From Epithemia pelagica (Eukaryota > Bacillariophyta > Bacillariophyceae > Surirellales > Surirellaceae), in NCBI GenBank assembly GCA_946965045.2, contig OX337228.1, positions 3,038,001 through 3,102,000 on the forward strand: 64,000 bases of DNA. Direction: 5' to 3'. A program made the translations under genes and the position numbers. The first letter of the stretch is position 1. Every line of letters starts with the position of its first letter. The notes below the pieces were generated by a model. It saw nothing but the letters and a program-made list of their open reading frames with translations. It had not been told where the DNA came from and made no database searches. Positions 19,101 through 28,292 of the stretch are shown in pieces.

Positions 19101-19241
19101 CTTACTGCTGCCGCCGTTCTCGGTGTGGTGCTTCTCGACGTTGCCGTTTTGGTGGTTGTTGCTGCTGCTCTGGTCGACTTCTGGGTGGATCGTCCCTGAC
19201 ACTTTATCCTCTTTACTTCCTGTATCATTGTTGTCCGCCAT
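16155..19241 (-). CDS. MLH1: DNA mismatch repair protein MLH1
   Basis: 1028 residues from ATG 19241 in an ideal ACCACCATGG context; the longer open frame begins at GTG. The GHKL ATPase is clear: RIAVLPQSVVDLIAAGEVV at residues 59-77, ELLENALDAGAS (motif I, catalytic Glu), DNGHGIP (motif II) and GFRGEALASI (motif III). Next come FYNLPHRRK and the VDVNVHPTK loop of MutL proteins. The middle is a long Ser/Gln/acidic linker with a poly-Ser run. The C-terminus (LPLFLLRLATEVDW, then YRVFERC) is diagnostic of MLH1 over PMS1/PMS2/MLH3: the terminal FERC helps complete the endonuclease site of its MutL-alpha partner. Role: nuclear mismatch repair. It is about 270 residues longer than human MLH1 because of inserts. 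Confidence 0.97.
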   Translation of the reverse strand: MADNNDTGSKEDKVSGTIHPEVDQSSSNNHQNGNVEKHHTENGGSSKKEDASSPLGRRRIAVLPQSVVDLIAAGEVVQSAVSVIKELLENALDAGASEIRVLFSVTKLQVSDNGHGIPRDDLSRAVIRHATSKLRTVDDFSHLNSLGFRGEALASIHQVAARLDLHSRTRETPVGYLQSFEANTTQTKPPRPRARAVGTTVTVQDLFYNLPHRRKQHQQSRAASEEYNKLLQLVQHYAMLFASRGVAFCCERQRSSASKSEARRGATGGAASSTVDLNTLSVPVRSHLRRALDEKQHAENPVVVQELQQRATRHVIGLVYGTQLAAQLEPFSCHWNNFKTTPPENLDDTPGAAPTQGSMDCWGFCSHPSSSSSSSSSTSSTSNSSSKSLKKRTTVLVLFVNQRLVECRPLQRCIEQVYATLTNTNDRPFCFWSLTVPPTTVDVNVHPTKRHVTLLFLDEICQALTQALQQHLVQLGHSFAVNHNHKNNKNTSHPSQNALQRNKLPTVPENVASRKRPLPTRREEEEDDDDDEDYKEEEDDLSTPSETNGKDQPVQKNMPRNARRTSSLSQPNPQSSQQALDMPASAHKLIRTNHRSMPRGALEPYVVRVPSRNKRQRSQTDAFSQETTMSTSSSSSNIEPTEEGEPQSQQSNASQESNAVQHEPTCPLATQSSSSLDLSVPGAFAMAAKSCTCRTLAMTSQQRICLPPQVVARPTKIVPTPCRYVSIQSLRASVKHQADHKLQAQLRTACWVGVATRHRSLLQVGESLVLFHHGHAARELFYQLALAHFAGATKARVGVSEGGIDVRAVIAQLLHWEERLGLERNDHQPHAEDQQLLPSSSSPTKRLPMSDTNETIADQAATCLLHHAEMLDEYFAIGIREQPVNDEVTSADALNTHAEDTKKKQGRIVLCHLPVLLDHHVPCQHGLPLFLLRLATEVDWSQEKACFKGICRELATFYASLPSSPRTGPVDNSNPEKDEDELVLHHHVRHILFPALSTLLVPSQRIGQLGYFQTLTTLTKLYRVFERC
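18110..18139 (+). repeat. (GAC)n microsatellite in the MLH1 coding region
   Basis: About ten tandem GAC units, preceded by interrupted GTCGAC/GATGTCGAC copies from 18100. On the coding strand they encode a poly-Ser run in MLH1, inside a loop of the transducer domain. Confidence 0.85.
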
Positions 19242-19704
19242 GGTGGTACAAAAAAGTATGATATACAATGTTATGTTACGATGGAATGGCGTTCCATTGT
19301 CATGTTTGGTTGGATGCAGAAAAATGCGTCGTTCGTTCGAGGTGCGCCAGGAATGAGGTTTCGGCGCAAGCGCGCGAGCAGTGATGAGGCGGCTGGCGGC
19401 TTCTTTATTTGTGCGCTTGCTCTTTGTGTGACAGAAGAAATCAATGAACGAATATGGAAACAAAGCCCGCGAGGTCCGTGGGCTCGCGCGCCATGCCCCT
19501 ATCTGCACGAGTTTAGCTCTTTTCCACGCACGGGGATCTGACGTTCCTCATTCTCTTTTGTGGGTGATTGCCACAATCTTTGAAAGCCACACAACAACAA
19601 CAACAAAAGAGAGAGAGCGCAAACAAGGAAGTCACAGCGGCCCTAGCAGTGAATCTCGAGAGAATTTCTTTCTTCTCGTAAGCGTGTTTAGTTCCATTCA
19701 AAGG
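19242..19704. other. divergent promoter region with CAA and GA repeats
   Basis: This lies between MLH1 and the divergent sulfotransferase-like gene. A run of CAA repeats followed by a GA run at about 19589-19617 looks like 5' UTR sequence. An in-frame ATG at 19444 would lengthen the downstream protein by 87 low-quality residues. Confidence 0.45.
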
Positions 19705-21489
19705 ATGGAATTCCAAAGAAACAACAACAACAAGGACAACAATCCGCTCCCTGGGCAGGCCAAACGAATGCCCATCCGTGCTCGATGGCAACAAATTGCT
19801 GCGTCGTCTCATCCTCAACAAGAACCTCCTATGGATGGAAACGGTTCGCCAGCGTTGTCGCCAAAACAGCCAATTTCCTCACAACGACGACAGCGACAAC
19901 CAATGCACGGTCCTCCTTGGACATATTTCACCTTCCTTGCCGTGACGTCTTGTTTCGTGATCCTGGTCCTCGTGGCGGGAGAAATGTCCGCCAGCGCTTC
20001 ACGGTTGATATCCACGACCGATACAACATCCCCATGGCGAATGGGACAAGGATCCTTTACAACCATTGTAGTAACCCAAAATCAACAACGACTCGAACAA
20101 CAACATGGGGCCAGCCAACCACAACAACAACCAGTCACTTCTCGTCCTTTTATTCCACACAACGAATTCTTTGCTCCCAACACCTTGTCCGACGAACAGG
20201 TTCAAGAATATTTTCGCTTTGAATGGCCAGCCAAAACGACACTGGAACAATACTTTCGGAGATCTGTCCTTTCCCCCCTCCACTGGGAATGCTTGGCCAG
20301 TTCCAACCAGACCACTCACACAAACAGAACCCGGCACATGCACAAACCAACCACGAGTGGAAAATTGGTGTTTTTGCAAATGATTCGAAGTGGCAGTATC
20401 TTCTTACGAACCTTGTTAAAAGCCTACGGTCATGTCTGCCGGATTGACATGGCCACTGTCAATTCCTGTTGGGATTTGGGGTGGTCCTCTCTTCTCCCCA
20501 CATCTTTTCCCGAAACGGCCATTTGGTACAATACGGCTCCCGACAGTCCTCGTATTTTTCAGGAATGTGAACTGACTTCTCTGGTACGATATCCCAGAAC
20601 AAGGATTCCGGGCCGCAACGAGACACTACCACCGCTGCCCTCACAATCCTTCAATTGGTCCAATTGGACCGAACCGCATCCCGTCACGAGTGCCGATATA
20701 CAAGCCGTGGATTGGTTGGCTGGAATTGTCCCATTGGGAAGTGCTGCGGTTTGGGAACGCACCCATAATAACAAAGCGGTGGATGCCCGTTATGTAATCT
20801 TGTTGCGGGATCCCCTGTCTCGATTGGTCAGTCAATTTTTACTTCGTTGGACCGATCCGAATATCACAATGACTGTGGAGGAACTCGTCTCTCGCATGAC
20901 GGATTCCGTCCAACAACGACGACGGAGAGCCTCGGCTCCTGTGAAGAATGCAACCAACCGTACAACCAATCCTTATACAGAACTCATACAGAAACGCTTA
21001 TATTACCATTACGAACGCCTTTCCAATATCCTCATTACCCCTGAACAACGGTATTGGGTGGAACAAAACAATGTTGCATGGACCTTGGAACGACAGGTCA
21101 ATTTGTCAAAATCTAATTTGGTTCAACACAAGGTCATTGTCGGCATTCTCGAACGATCCAATCAAAGTTGGGCCTTGTTGCAACAAGTCTTGGATGGAGA
21201 ATCATGGACTGATTCCTCCTCTTTTTCTTCTCCCAATGAAATGTTTTCCTGGTCCTCCTTGGTGGAGAATGTGCACAAATTTCCGGACAAGACTCGTAGT
21301 ATGAAAAAGTCTCAACAGGAGGGACGAACGCAGGCCATGGTGAAACGAATAAAAGCCAATGTCACGGTCCATAACCTCCTGCAAGACTATTTGCAGTACG
21401 AATACGATATTTACAACTTTGCTCTCCATTTGCATGAGATTCAATACAGCATTGTTCAAGGCAACCACAGGATCCATAACCAACCATAG
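19705..21489 (+). CDS. sulfotransferase-like type II membrane protein
   Basis: 594 residues if ATG 19705 (AGGATGG) is used; ATG 19444 gives 681. A Gln/Asn-rich cytosolic tail is followed by one transmembrane helix (TYFTFLAVTSCFVILVLVAG). Residues of the catalytic part resemble carbohydrate sulfotransferases. KLVFLQMIRSGSIFLRTLL matches the 5'-phosphosulfate-binding P-loop region. YVILLRDPLSRLVSQFLLR matches the 3'-phosphate-binding Arg-Asp-Pro block. About eight N-glycosylation sequons (NQT, NRT, NET, NWT, NIT and others) fit a Golgi lumenal domain. In the family, such enzymes transfer sulfate from PAPS to glycans. The usual P-loop consensus is weak (MIRSGS), so function is inferred. Confidence 0.65.
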   Translation: MEFQRNNNNKDNNPLPGQAKRMPIRARWQQIAASSHPQQEPPMDGNGSPALSPKQPISSQRRQRQPMHGPPWTYFTFLAVTSCFVILVLVAGEMSASASRLISTTDTTSPWRMGQGSFTTIVVTQNQQRLEQQHGASQPQQQPVTSRPFIPHNEFFAPNTLSDEQVQEYFRFEWPAKTTLEQYFRRSVLSPLHWECLASSNQTTHTNRTRHMHKPTTSGKLVFLQMIRSGSIFLRTLLKAYGHVCRIDMATVNSCWDLGWSSLLPTSFPETAIWYNTAPDSPRIFQECELTSLVRYPRTRIPGRNETLPPLPSQSFNWSNWTEPHPVTSADIQAVDWLAGIVPLGSAAVWERTHNNKAVDARYVILLRDPLSRLVSQFLLRWTDPNITMTVEELVSRMTDSVQQRRRRASAPVKNATNRTTNPYTELIQKRLYYHYERLSNILITPEQRYWVEQNNVAWTLERQVNLSKSNLVQHKVIVGILERSNQSWALLQQVLDGESWTDSSSFSSPNEMFSWSSLVENVHKFPDKTRSMKKSQQEGRTQAMVKRIKANVTVHNLLQDYLQYEYDIYNFALHLHEIQYSIVQGNHRIHNQP

Positions 21490-21596
21490 CTTCTAATAGC
21501 GTTTTCTCGCAAGGTTTTAGGCAAAACGATTAGGCAAAACGATTCTACTGTAGTCTACACAAGCTTTCTCTTGGCACTCTCCAACCACGGACTCCT

Positions 21597-23156
21597 CTAG
21601 GATTCGTCCAGTGGTGGAAGTGGCAGTCCAATCGCCTTGTCATTGTTGTAAGCATTTAATCTTTGACAAGGTGCTGTTATGCCCAACGTAGGAGCCAAGG
21701 CTGCGACCTTGTCAAACAAGCCCAATGCTCCACCGGTATGCCAAAACAAGACGTTTTTATCGGTAAATGTTTCGGGAGGATAACTCGGCACGACGTGATG
21801 AGCAAACTGATACAAGGCCTTGCCGGAATAGACCGGATCCAACACAATGCCCGTGGCACGCGCAAAGTGACTCAGAAATTCCAGTTCCTCGGGGGTACTG
21901 CTCGCATACCCCAATCCCTTGCCTTGATGAGCAATCAAATGACGTCGAACAAAGGCTGTCACATCCTCCAGAGATGGTTGAGTGGTAGTTCCGGGGAGAC
22001 GGAATCCCATTTCCACGGCAATTTTTGCGACATGGTTGTAAAAATAGTCGGGATCGTCACACACTCCAATGGCGTGTACAGTAGGAGGAGTCGTATTGTT
22101 GTCGTCGTCGGTGGAAGTATCTAGAGGCAAAAAGGCTAAACACAATCCCAAGGCAATTCCGGCCGCCGTACCACCACTTCCACAGGCAAACACGACATGG
22201 TCCAATGTACTACTCGAAGAAGAGGATGATAGAATTGCTGCAATGGCTTGCCATTGGTGTACCAATTCATCCACGGCATGAATGTATCCCCAACTTCCAA
22301 TCCCATTGGATCCTCCCACTGGTATGAGATAGGGACGTTTTCCCAAGTTTGTTTTCAAATGCTGACCTAATCGTGAGATGAGAGCTTGGGAACCGATTCG
22401 ACCATATTCTCCGGGAGTACAGGTATAAATCTGACTGCCCACCATGCGATCCAACAAGACATTACCCACCAAGCCAATGTCATTGTTGTTCTTGTCGGTT
22501 CCACCTGTACTATCATCCTTGTCTTGGGCGTGCATGGCTTGTTTGGTTCGTAAAATCAAGTGCGGTTCCAGGCCCAGCATACGAGCGGCTGCCGCTGTGG
22601 CTCGACAATGATTGGATTGTTCACCTCCAATCGTAATGACACTGTCACATCCTTGGGCGAGGGCATCGGCTAATAAAAATTCCAATTTCCGAATCTTATT
22701 GCCACCCAATTCCACACCACCCGTGGCATCGTCACGCTTGACAAAGAGTTGAAATCCCAAAAGTTGGGATGGCAAGTCGTTTCCTCGAAGTCGATACAAG
22801 GGTGTTGGCAAATTGGCAAGCGGCAACCTTCCATGGGGTGGCACGTTGGTCAAAACGTTACTGGCCCATGGAGGAGGATGGTACGGAATGGGCGTGTGCA
22901 ACGAAGCCGTCGCGGCATACTGGTTGTTGCTGCTGGAGGATGACAAGGAGGAGGATTTTGCACCAGAAGGAATCGTAGTAGACGATGAGGAGGTCGATGA
23001 TGAGAACGCCATGACAGACACAGTGGTAGTCGTGGTGACTGCTGCTGTCGAAAGAAGAGATAATCGAAGCAGTTTGTAACCCAGGCAAGTAGATATGCTT
23101 CGACCAACCTTGAGACGCATCATATGTCGTATGCAATGGACTTTTGGGATCAACAT
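21597..23156 (-). CDS. D-cysteine desulfhydrase / ACC deaminase-family PLP enzyme, probably plastid-targeted
   Basis: 519 residues from ATG 23156. ATG 23123 (MMRLKVG…) is equally possible; the longer frame begins at TTG. The N-terminus has a hydrophobic segment (LLRLSLLSTAAVTTTTTVSVM) ending in MA|FSSS, resembling the ASAF signal-cleavage motif of diatom plastid preproteins. A Ser-rich transit-like stretch follows. The enzyme core starts near PTPLYRL. GGNKIRKLEFLLADAL holds the PLP-binding Lys, GGEQSNHCRATAAAARMLG the substrate-binding Ser-Asn-His, and FACGSGGTAAGIALG the phosphate loop. The family deaminates or desulfhydrates small amino acids such as D-cysteine, giving pyruvate, ammonia and H2S. 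The exact substrate cannot be read from the sequence. Confidence 0.88.
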   Translation of the reverse strand: MLIPKVHCIRHMMRLKVGRSISTCLGYKLLRLSLLSTAAVTTTTTVSVMAFSSSTSSSSTTIPSGAKSSSLSSSSSNNQYAATASLHTPIPYHPPPWASNVLTNVPPHGRLPLANLPTPLYRLRGNDLPSQLLGFQLFVKRDDATGGVELGGNKIRKLEFLLADALAQGCDSVITIGGEQSNHCRATAAAARMLGLEPHLILRTKQAMHAQDKDDSTGGTDKNNNDIGLVGNVLLDRMVGSQIYTCTPGEYGRIGSQALISRLGQHLKTNLGKRPYLIPVGGSNGIGSWGYIHAVDELVHQWQAIAAILSSSSSSSTLDHVVFACGSGGTAAGIALGLCLAFLPLDTSTDDDNNTTPPTVHAIGVCDDPDYFYNHVAKIAVEMGFRLPGTTTQPSLEDVTAFVRRHLIAHQGKGLGYASSTPEELEFLSHFARATGIVLDPVYSGKALYQFAHHVVPSYPPETFTDKNVLFWHTGGALGLFDKVAALAPTLGITAPCQRLNAYNNDKAIGLPLPPLDES

Positions 23157-23663
23157 CCCAACTGTAAAAAAGATACAGGATCTTTTGTCAGAAGAAAAGC
23201 TATTAGGGCTACCCTGTATCTGATTCGACAAAGCTATACTCTAGGTAGTGGAATTAAGAGTGCTTCTAGATCTAGAGGAGAACTTGTACACAAGGTCTAT
23301 GACTCCCAAAAGTCTGTTGTTTGATCCTTTTATTCCGAGAAAAAGTGTTCATGCGTTCTTGTTCCATGGATGGACGTGAACCATGCTCGTAGCAGACTGG
23401 CTTTTGTATGTCGCGCAGTCGGGACACTTTAAAGTATCGGAGGTTTTTATCTGGACCGTCACCCGCGGAACAGAACCAAGCACAAAACAAGGAGTTTGGT
23501 ACACCCATCTGTTTCATAGGACCCATCCATCATCGTACGTACGACTGGTACTGCTCCAGTGCTTGGTGCAATCTTGTGAGAACAGCAAACGGATGTTCCA
23601 GAGGAAGCCCGGTATAAATTGCAACTGCCCAAAGAAGATGCATGGATCAGTGCGCCTCTCTCA
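23157..23663. other. intergenic
   Basis: This lies between the desulfhydrase-like promoter and the 3' end of the WD40 gene. Only low-quality open frames are present. A short palindrome TCTAGATCTAGA occurs near 23266-23277. Nothing else is recognised. Confidence 0.4.
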
Positions 23664-26600
23664 TTACTTGTCCGAATGAATGTCCAACTTGCGACCTGTC
23701 GTGGCCGTCGTGGTCGTCGTTGTGGTGGGCGAAATAGGTGGAGACAAAATGGTCGTGCTGGCAGTAGCGCCATTCCTTGGGTTGTTGGTCGGCGGATGTT
23801 TGTGGGATGATTTTTGGGCATAGTATCCTCGACACCGTCGACGTTCCGTCAAGTCGACAATTTCCATTTCGCCATCGGTTCCACCCACGGCAATCAAACT
23901 ATCCGATCCCGGTGCCGAAGGCATCCACCGCACGGCTTGAATGGAATTGCTTCCACGATTGCGTCGAATCTCGGTATAACAAGTCAAGGCTTGCCGTTGC
24001 CAATTGTAATCCTTTTCATTCACCGCCACACCCGATGACAAGAGATAGGCCAAATCAATAATAGAAACTGTGCCATTGTCAATGCCGGCGGCCAACAAAC
24101 CGTTGCTCCCCCAATCCAAGTCACGAATTTGTCCGTCTCGAGGTATCCGAAGGACGGTTTCCCACGAGTTTTCAAGGGTCCGGATTTCCATGATATAAAT
24201 CATCTTACTCGAACCACCGTAGGCGAGATAAACCAAGCCGCCACCGACAATATGGGGAGCCCAGGCCAGAGCGTACCCGTTAAAGTCGCATTGGAGGGAA
24301 AAGACCGACCGCCATCGCTTCACACGATAATCGCTAGTGTCGTAAATCGACAACACTTTACCGAAACCCATGCATGCCAAGAATTGACTATTGGGTGACC
24401 ATGCCACGGCATAGGTGATCCCTGTCTTCCATGAATGTGCCAGTGAGAATGCCTTGGAGGCGTCAAATATTCGCGTCCGGTCCCCCGCCACGGCCACGTA
24501 GCGACTGCGCGAATCAATGGCAACGGCATTGGTCTCACCAATGTTTCGGATGACTCGTTGAATGGAAAAGTCGGCCGAAAGTGGCCGTCGTCTTGCCGAG
24601 CCATCACCACATGTGGGAGACGGGCAATGGTGACAGTGTTGAGCGTAGGAGGGTGACCTCATATTGGGCCCAACAATAATCAATGCATCTTTCGATCCAA
24701 TCACGGCAAAGCGCCCGTTCAAACTCCAGTCAATCGACAATCGTTCGTTTAATACTACAACCAACTCGTACGTGGATTCAAATGTGGATCCGGACAATGA
24801 AAAGAATGTAACAACTCCCGCTTCGTTGCCAATGACTGCCGTTCGACCATCAGGAGCAAAGCAAACAGCCATAATCGGGGAAACAGAATGCAAGTGATGA
24901 CCCTGTACATGTCGTGCATTGGTCGTCTCGACGACAAGGACGGAATTGTTCTGACCAGTCAAAGCCAAAGCTTGGTCTTTGGGATGCCATGAAGCCGACA
25001 AAGGTACTAGGCCTTTGAGTTCAATTCCCATTACGGAATCCCAACCGTTCCGAACATCCAAGAGAGAAATCTCGGACGACATGCCACCGACGGCCACATG
25101 TGTGCCGCTGCCCGAGGTGGCAATGCATTGAACCCATCGCTCTCGCGGTATTTTATGAACCATTTCCCAGTAGGTGGTTTCGATCACGGCAATGTGATAG
25201 TCTTCGCCCCCGGCGTATAGCCACCGTCCATCGGGAGACCAGTCTAGGGCCAATATAGAATCATCCAATTCAAACTCATACAAAAGAGTCACTTCAGGCC
25301 CCGCTGAGGATGTGGAACTGCTACAGCTTTTCTTTTCCCCATCCTCGGGAGAACTCCTGTTTCCGTTGTTCTCTTTCTCTTGAACAACTGGTTGAACATT
25401 GTAGACCGATAACACACCCGACGCATTTCCGGCCGCCAAGTGACGTCCGCTGGGGCTGAAGGCAACGCGATTCACCCAATTGTCAAACTGTGCCGTGTAA
25501 AGTATTTCGCTTTCAACTTGTTGATCACCCGTAGCTCGAACTCGGACAATCAACAACTTTTTGGACCGGCTACCAATGGCCAACACGTTAGAGTTGTCTT
25601 TCCAATCGAGAGATCCTACAAAACCTGTTCCTTTGATCATGTGCAAGACTGGATACGGCTCCAAAGGCGACAAGATACTAACGGCATTCCCAGTTCCGCC
25701 AGCAGCCAAAAACGATTTGCCCCATGCAACACTACGAATGGAATGAGTGGTATCTCCAGCCGCGGGTCCCTTAAGTCTTCGATCGTGTCGAACTCTCCAA
25801 ACCGTAGATGCTGTCGTCTCAATAACGGCCAGATGATGATTCTCGGTCGCCACAGCCAAACGATCGCCGTTGGGTGACCAGGCCGTGCACCAGGTCCAAT
25901 CACCACGTGCAATTTCGTGAACAATCACGGTCCGACTACGGCCCAAATCGTATGTGCCATTGTAAGGTGGAGGATCGTAGAGGGTAAATTGGGCATTGAC
26001 CCATGACTGTAATCGTGGGTCAATTTCCTTGTCTCGAATGGCTTCGGCGTAGGAGGGTGGTGGCATTTCACCCATGACACGTACTAGTGACGTGGCGACG
26101 GGTTCTTGTTGCGGTTGTCGACGTTGGTTCACCATGGCGGAACAATTGCCAAAAAGATCGAAGGCATCGTCGGCCCGTTCGTTCCAGTAGTATTTCGGAC
26201 TCGTGGCTGGTTTGAGATTGAGCATACCGGGAGAGTAGCTAGCGTTGCTTCCTCCTCCTCTGATTCGTGATTTGGCTTCCTCTGATGCAATGATGGATCG
26301 ACCATCTTGATTGCCACCAACCATTGAAAGGTCGCCTGGTTCTTGGATATTGTACAAATCAGGCCAGAGACAGTAGTTCAGACCAATGGATTGGAAACAC
26401 GAAAGTGGCGACATGGCAGTGGAGGATGATGTTGGTGATCCTGAGAGAGTATTTACAATTTCTAAGGATTCCTCGTGATCAACCATGTTTGGTGGAGAAC
26501 CTTGTGGTTGTGATCGTATGGCAACTCCATCCAACTTTTGCAACAACTGATCGCGTTTCCGCCCATCATCGTCTTCGTCGTTTAACAATGTAGATTGCAG

Positions 26601-28292
26601 TCCTGAAGGAAGACCGTCCATGGATCCAACATCCGATTCCGTCATACTCGTAGATCTCATGATTCGAATTTCGTGATCAGAGTATTTTCCGTTTACTACA
26701 CCTGCATCCTTGGGAGGCAGTGCAGTCGTTTGTTGTTGTGGATCTGTATCTGTTGGCAATGACTCTGCATCCTTGTCATACTGTGGCAGTGATGCGGCAT
26801 CTGGGCCAATTGTGATGAGTTTCCCACTTAGTTCTTTCTTTTCTTCTTCAATGCCGGATCCATCCAATGTAACATTGGTATCCGGTATCCGCAATGAACG
26901 TTGTTGTCGGAAAGAAGTTGGTGGCGAAGGCAATTCAATCATTTTGGGCACCCCGTCACTGCTATATTTCTGATTATTATTCCCCCTCGAAGATTCTCTT
27001 TCATGACCGGGATGCAGATTTTGAGAAGAATGGTTTTGGAAGTGACCAGTTCGTAACGCGGTAGCTGTTGCGGCCGCCGTGGATGCTGCCGGTCCCAATT
27101 GATACCTGGATGAACGGTCCAACGGAGAGTCATCATGTGCACCTCCTGCATTGTGTTCAAGAATCCCCGTGTCATCGGATCCATCGAGTTGTTGTGTCAC
27201 TAGTAGGTTATCAGGAATGTGCTCGTGGTCGTCATTCGTCTCGTTGTGTCGTCTACTGGTACACGTCTTCCAGTCGTTGGGATCAATGGACAATTGTCCC
27301 ATTGCTTCGTCTCCCTGTTTCTGGGAAAAGGGTGACGACAAGGATTCCAAATCGCCTCTCCGTCCAAGAATTTCATGTGGTGGACGGGGAGGCGTGTGGT
27401 ACAGAGCCGTGGTGTCAGTGGGTTGAAGAGGGGGAGTCAAGGGAAGGGGCATGGTCGAGGAGGAGGACGAGACTGGTACCGTTGGTGCATGATCCATTTC
27501 AAATCGCATGGCGGCCAGCAAAACTTGCTGAATTCTATCATCGGATAATCGTGAGGCCGAGGGATCAGTGAGCGCATGAATGGCTTCACGCGCTTGTTCC
27601 ACATACAACAAGGATGTGGTCTCTTCTTCGTGGTGGATAGCGCTGTGATGTTGATGATGGTTGGGTATTGTTTGACCTCTGGATGGGGACAAGGACGAAG
27701 ACTGTGATACCAAGGAACGTGGCTGACCAAACCAGCTGCGTTGAGATGGGTCATGAATTTCATTTCCTTCCTCTTGCCAAACGGTGCTTGTGGTTAAACG
27801 ACTTCCCACCGATCGCAACTGAAAATTTTCATCGTCCCTCCTCGTGGGAGAAACTGCATCTTTGTTGCTGATCGTTGGTGTTGTCGTGGCTGGAGGTAAA
27901 AGTGGTGCCGATACATCGGTCGAAAGTGCTGAGGTAGTATTTGTGGTGGTGGCAGTCCTCATGGTCGAGGCCGAAGGAGGAGGAACAAAGGACGTTGTTG
28001 TTGTCTTTGTGGCTATCGTTGTTGCATCTCGTCGAAACCTCGTCACAGGTGTGTCCTCTCCTGAACTGGAAGCAGCGCAAGCGGGGTCCTCCGCATGCTG
28101 TAATTTTTCTGGTTTGGGTGTCGAGGGAGGCACCAGGATGTTGAGCGATTGACACGATTGAGAGTGTTGTGGTAGTTCCTTCTCTTGCTGTTCTGTACTT
28201 TTTCCTATATCTTGTGGGCTTTGTGGAGATGCCCGTGATGGCGACGTGCCTTCTCGCCGCAAGGGCGTCGATAAGTTGATGGATCCTATCAT
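23664..28292 (-). CDS. large WD40-repeat protein of unknown function
   Basis: 1542 residues from ATG 28292, single exon. The first about 770 residues are disordered and Ser/Thr/Pro/Gln/His-rich. From residue about 775 onward there are at least twelve WD40-like blades. Examples are WTWCTAWSPNGDRLAVATEN, VNRVAFSPSGRHLAAGNASG, ILALDWSPDGRWLYAGGEDY, CIATSGSGTHVAVGG, ITYAVAWSPNSQFLACMGFG and IRDLDWGSNGLLAAGIDNG. This is enough for two beta-propellers. A blade-like motif with IAVIETT recurs several times. The last 50 residues are a Thr-rich tail. I do not recognise an animal or plant orthologue. The architecture suggests a scaffold. The gene is divergent from the glycosyltransferase-like gene across an 800-bp gap. 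Confidence 0.85.
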   Translation of the reverse strand: MIGSINLSTPLRREGTSPSRASPQSPQDIGKSTEQQEKELPQHSQSCQSLNILVPPSTPKPEKLQHAEDPACAASSSGEDTPVTRFRRDATTIATKTTTTSFVPPPSASTMRTATTTNTTSALSTDVSAPLLPPATTTPTISNKDAVSPTRRDDENFQLRSVGSRLTTSTVWQEEGNEIHDPSQRSWFGQPRSLVSQSSSLSPSRGQTIPNHHQHHSAIHHEEETTSLLYVEQAREAIHALTDPSASRLSDDRIQQVLLAAMRFEMDHAPTVPVSSSSSTMPLPLTPPLQPTDTTALYHTPPRPPHEILGRRGDLESLSSPFSQKQGDEAMGQLSIDPNDWKTCTSRRHNETNDDHEHIPDNLLVTQQLDGSDDTGILEHNAGGAHDDSPLDRSSRYQLGPAASTAAATATALRTGHFQNHSSQNLHPGHERESSRGNNNQKYSSDGVPKMIELPSPPTSFRQQRSLRIPDTNVTLDGSGIEEEKKELSGKLITIGPDAASLPQYDKDAESLPTDTDPQQQTTALPPKDAGVVNGKYSDHEIRIMRSTSMTESDVGSMDGLPSGLQSTLLNDEDDDGRKRDQLLQKLDGVAIRSQPQGSPPNMVDHEESLEIVNTLSGSPTSSSTAMSPLSCFQSIGLNYCLWPDLYNIQEPGDLSMVGGNQDGRSIIASEEAKSRIRGGGSNASYSPGMLNLKPATSPKYYWNERADDAFDLFGNCSAMVNQRRQPQQEPVATSLVRVMGEMPPPSYAEAIRDKEIDPRLQSWVNAQFTLYDPPPYNGTYDLGRSRTVIVHEIARGDWTWCTAWSPNGDRLAVATENHHLAVIETTASTVWRVRHDRRLKGPAAGDTTHSIRSVAWGKSFLAAGGTGNAVSILSPLEPYPVLHMIKGTGFVGSLDWKDNSNVLAIGSRSKKLLIVRVRATGDQQVESEILYTAQFDNWVNRVAFSPSGRHLAAGNASGVLSVYNVQPVVQEKENNGNRSSPEDGEKKSCSSSTSSAGPEVTLLYEFELDDSILALDWSPDGRWLYAGGEDYHIAVIETTYWEMVHKIPRERWVQCIATSGSGTHVAVGGMSSEISLLDVRNGWDSVMGIELKGLVPLSASWHPKDQALALTGQNNSVLVVETTNARHVQGHHLHSVSPIMAVCFAPDGRTAVIGNEAGVVTFFSLSGSTFESTYELVVVLNERLSIDWSLNGRFAVIGSKDALIIVGPNMRSPSYAQHCHHCPSPTCGDGSARRRPLSADFSIQRVIRNIGETNAVAIDSRSRYVAVAGDRTRIFDASKAFSLAHSWKTGITYAVAWSPNSQFLACMGFGKVLSIYDTSDYRVKRWRSVFSLQCDFNGYALAWAPHIVGGGLVYLAYGGSSKMIYIMEIRTLENSWETVLRIPRDGQIRDLDWGSNGLLAAGIDNGTVSIIDLAYLLSSGVAVNEKDYNWQRQALTCYTEIRRNRGSNSIQAVRWMPSAPGSDSLIAVGGTDGEMEIVDLTERRRCRGYYAQKSSHKHPPTNNPRNGATASTTILSPPISPTTTTTTTATTGRKLDIHSDK

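Noticed and set aside
23664..28292. Split of the large WD40 gene into two genes
   Set aside because: One uninterrupted frame from ATG 28292 covers both the disordered half and the propellers, with no stop or promoter-like break.
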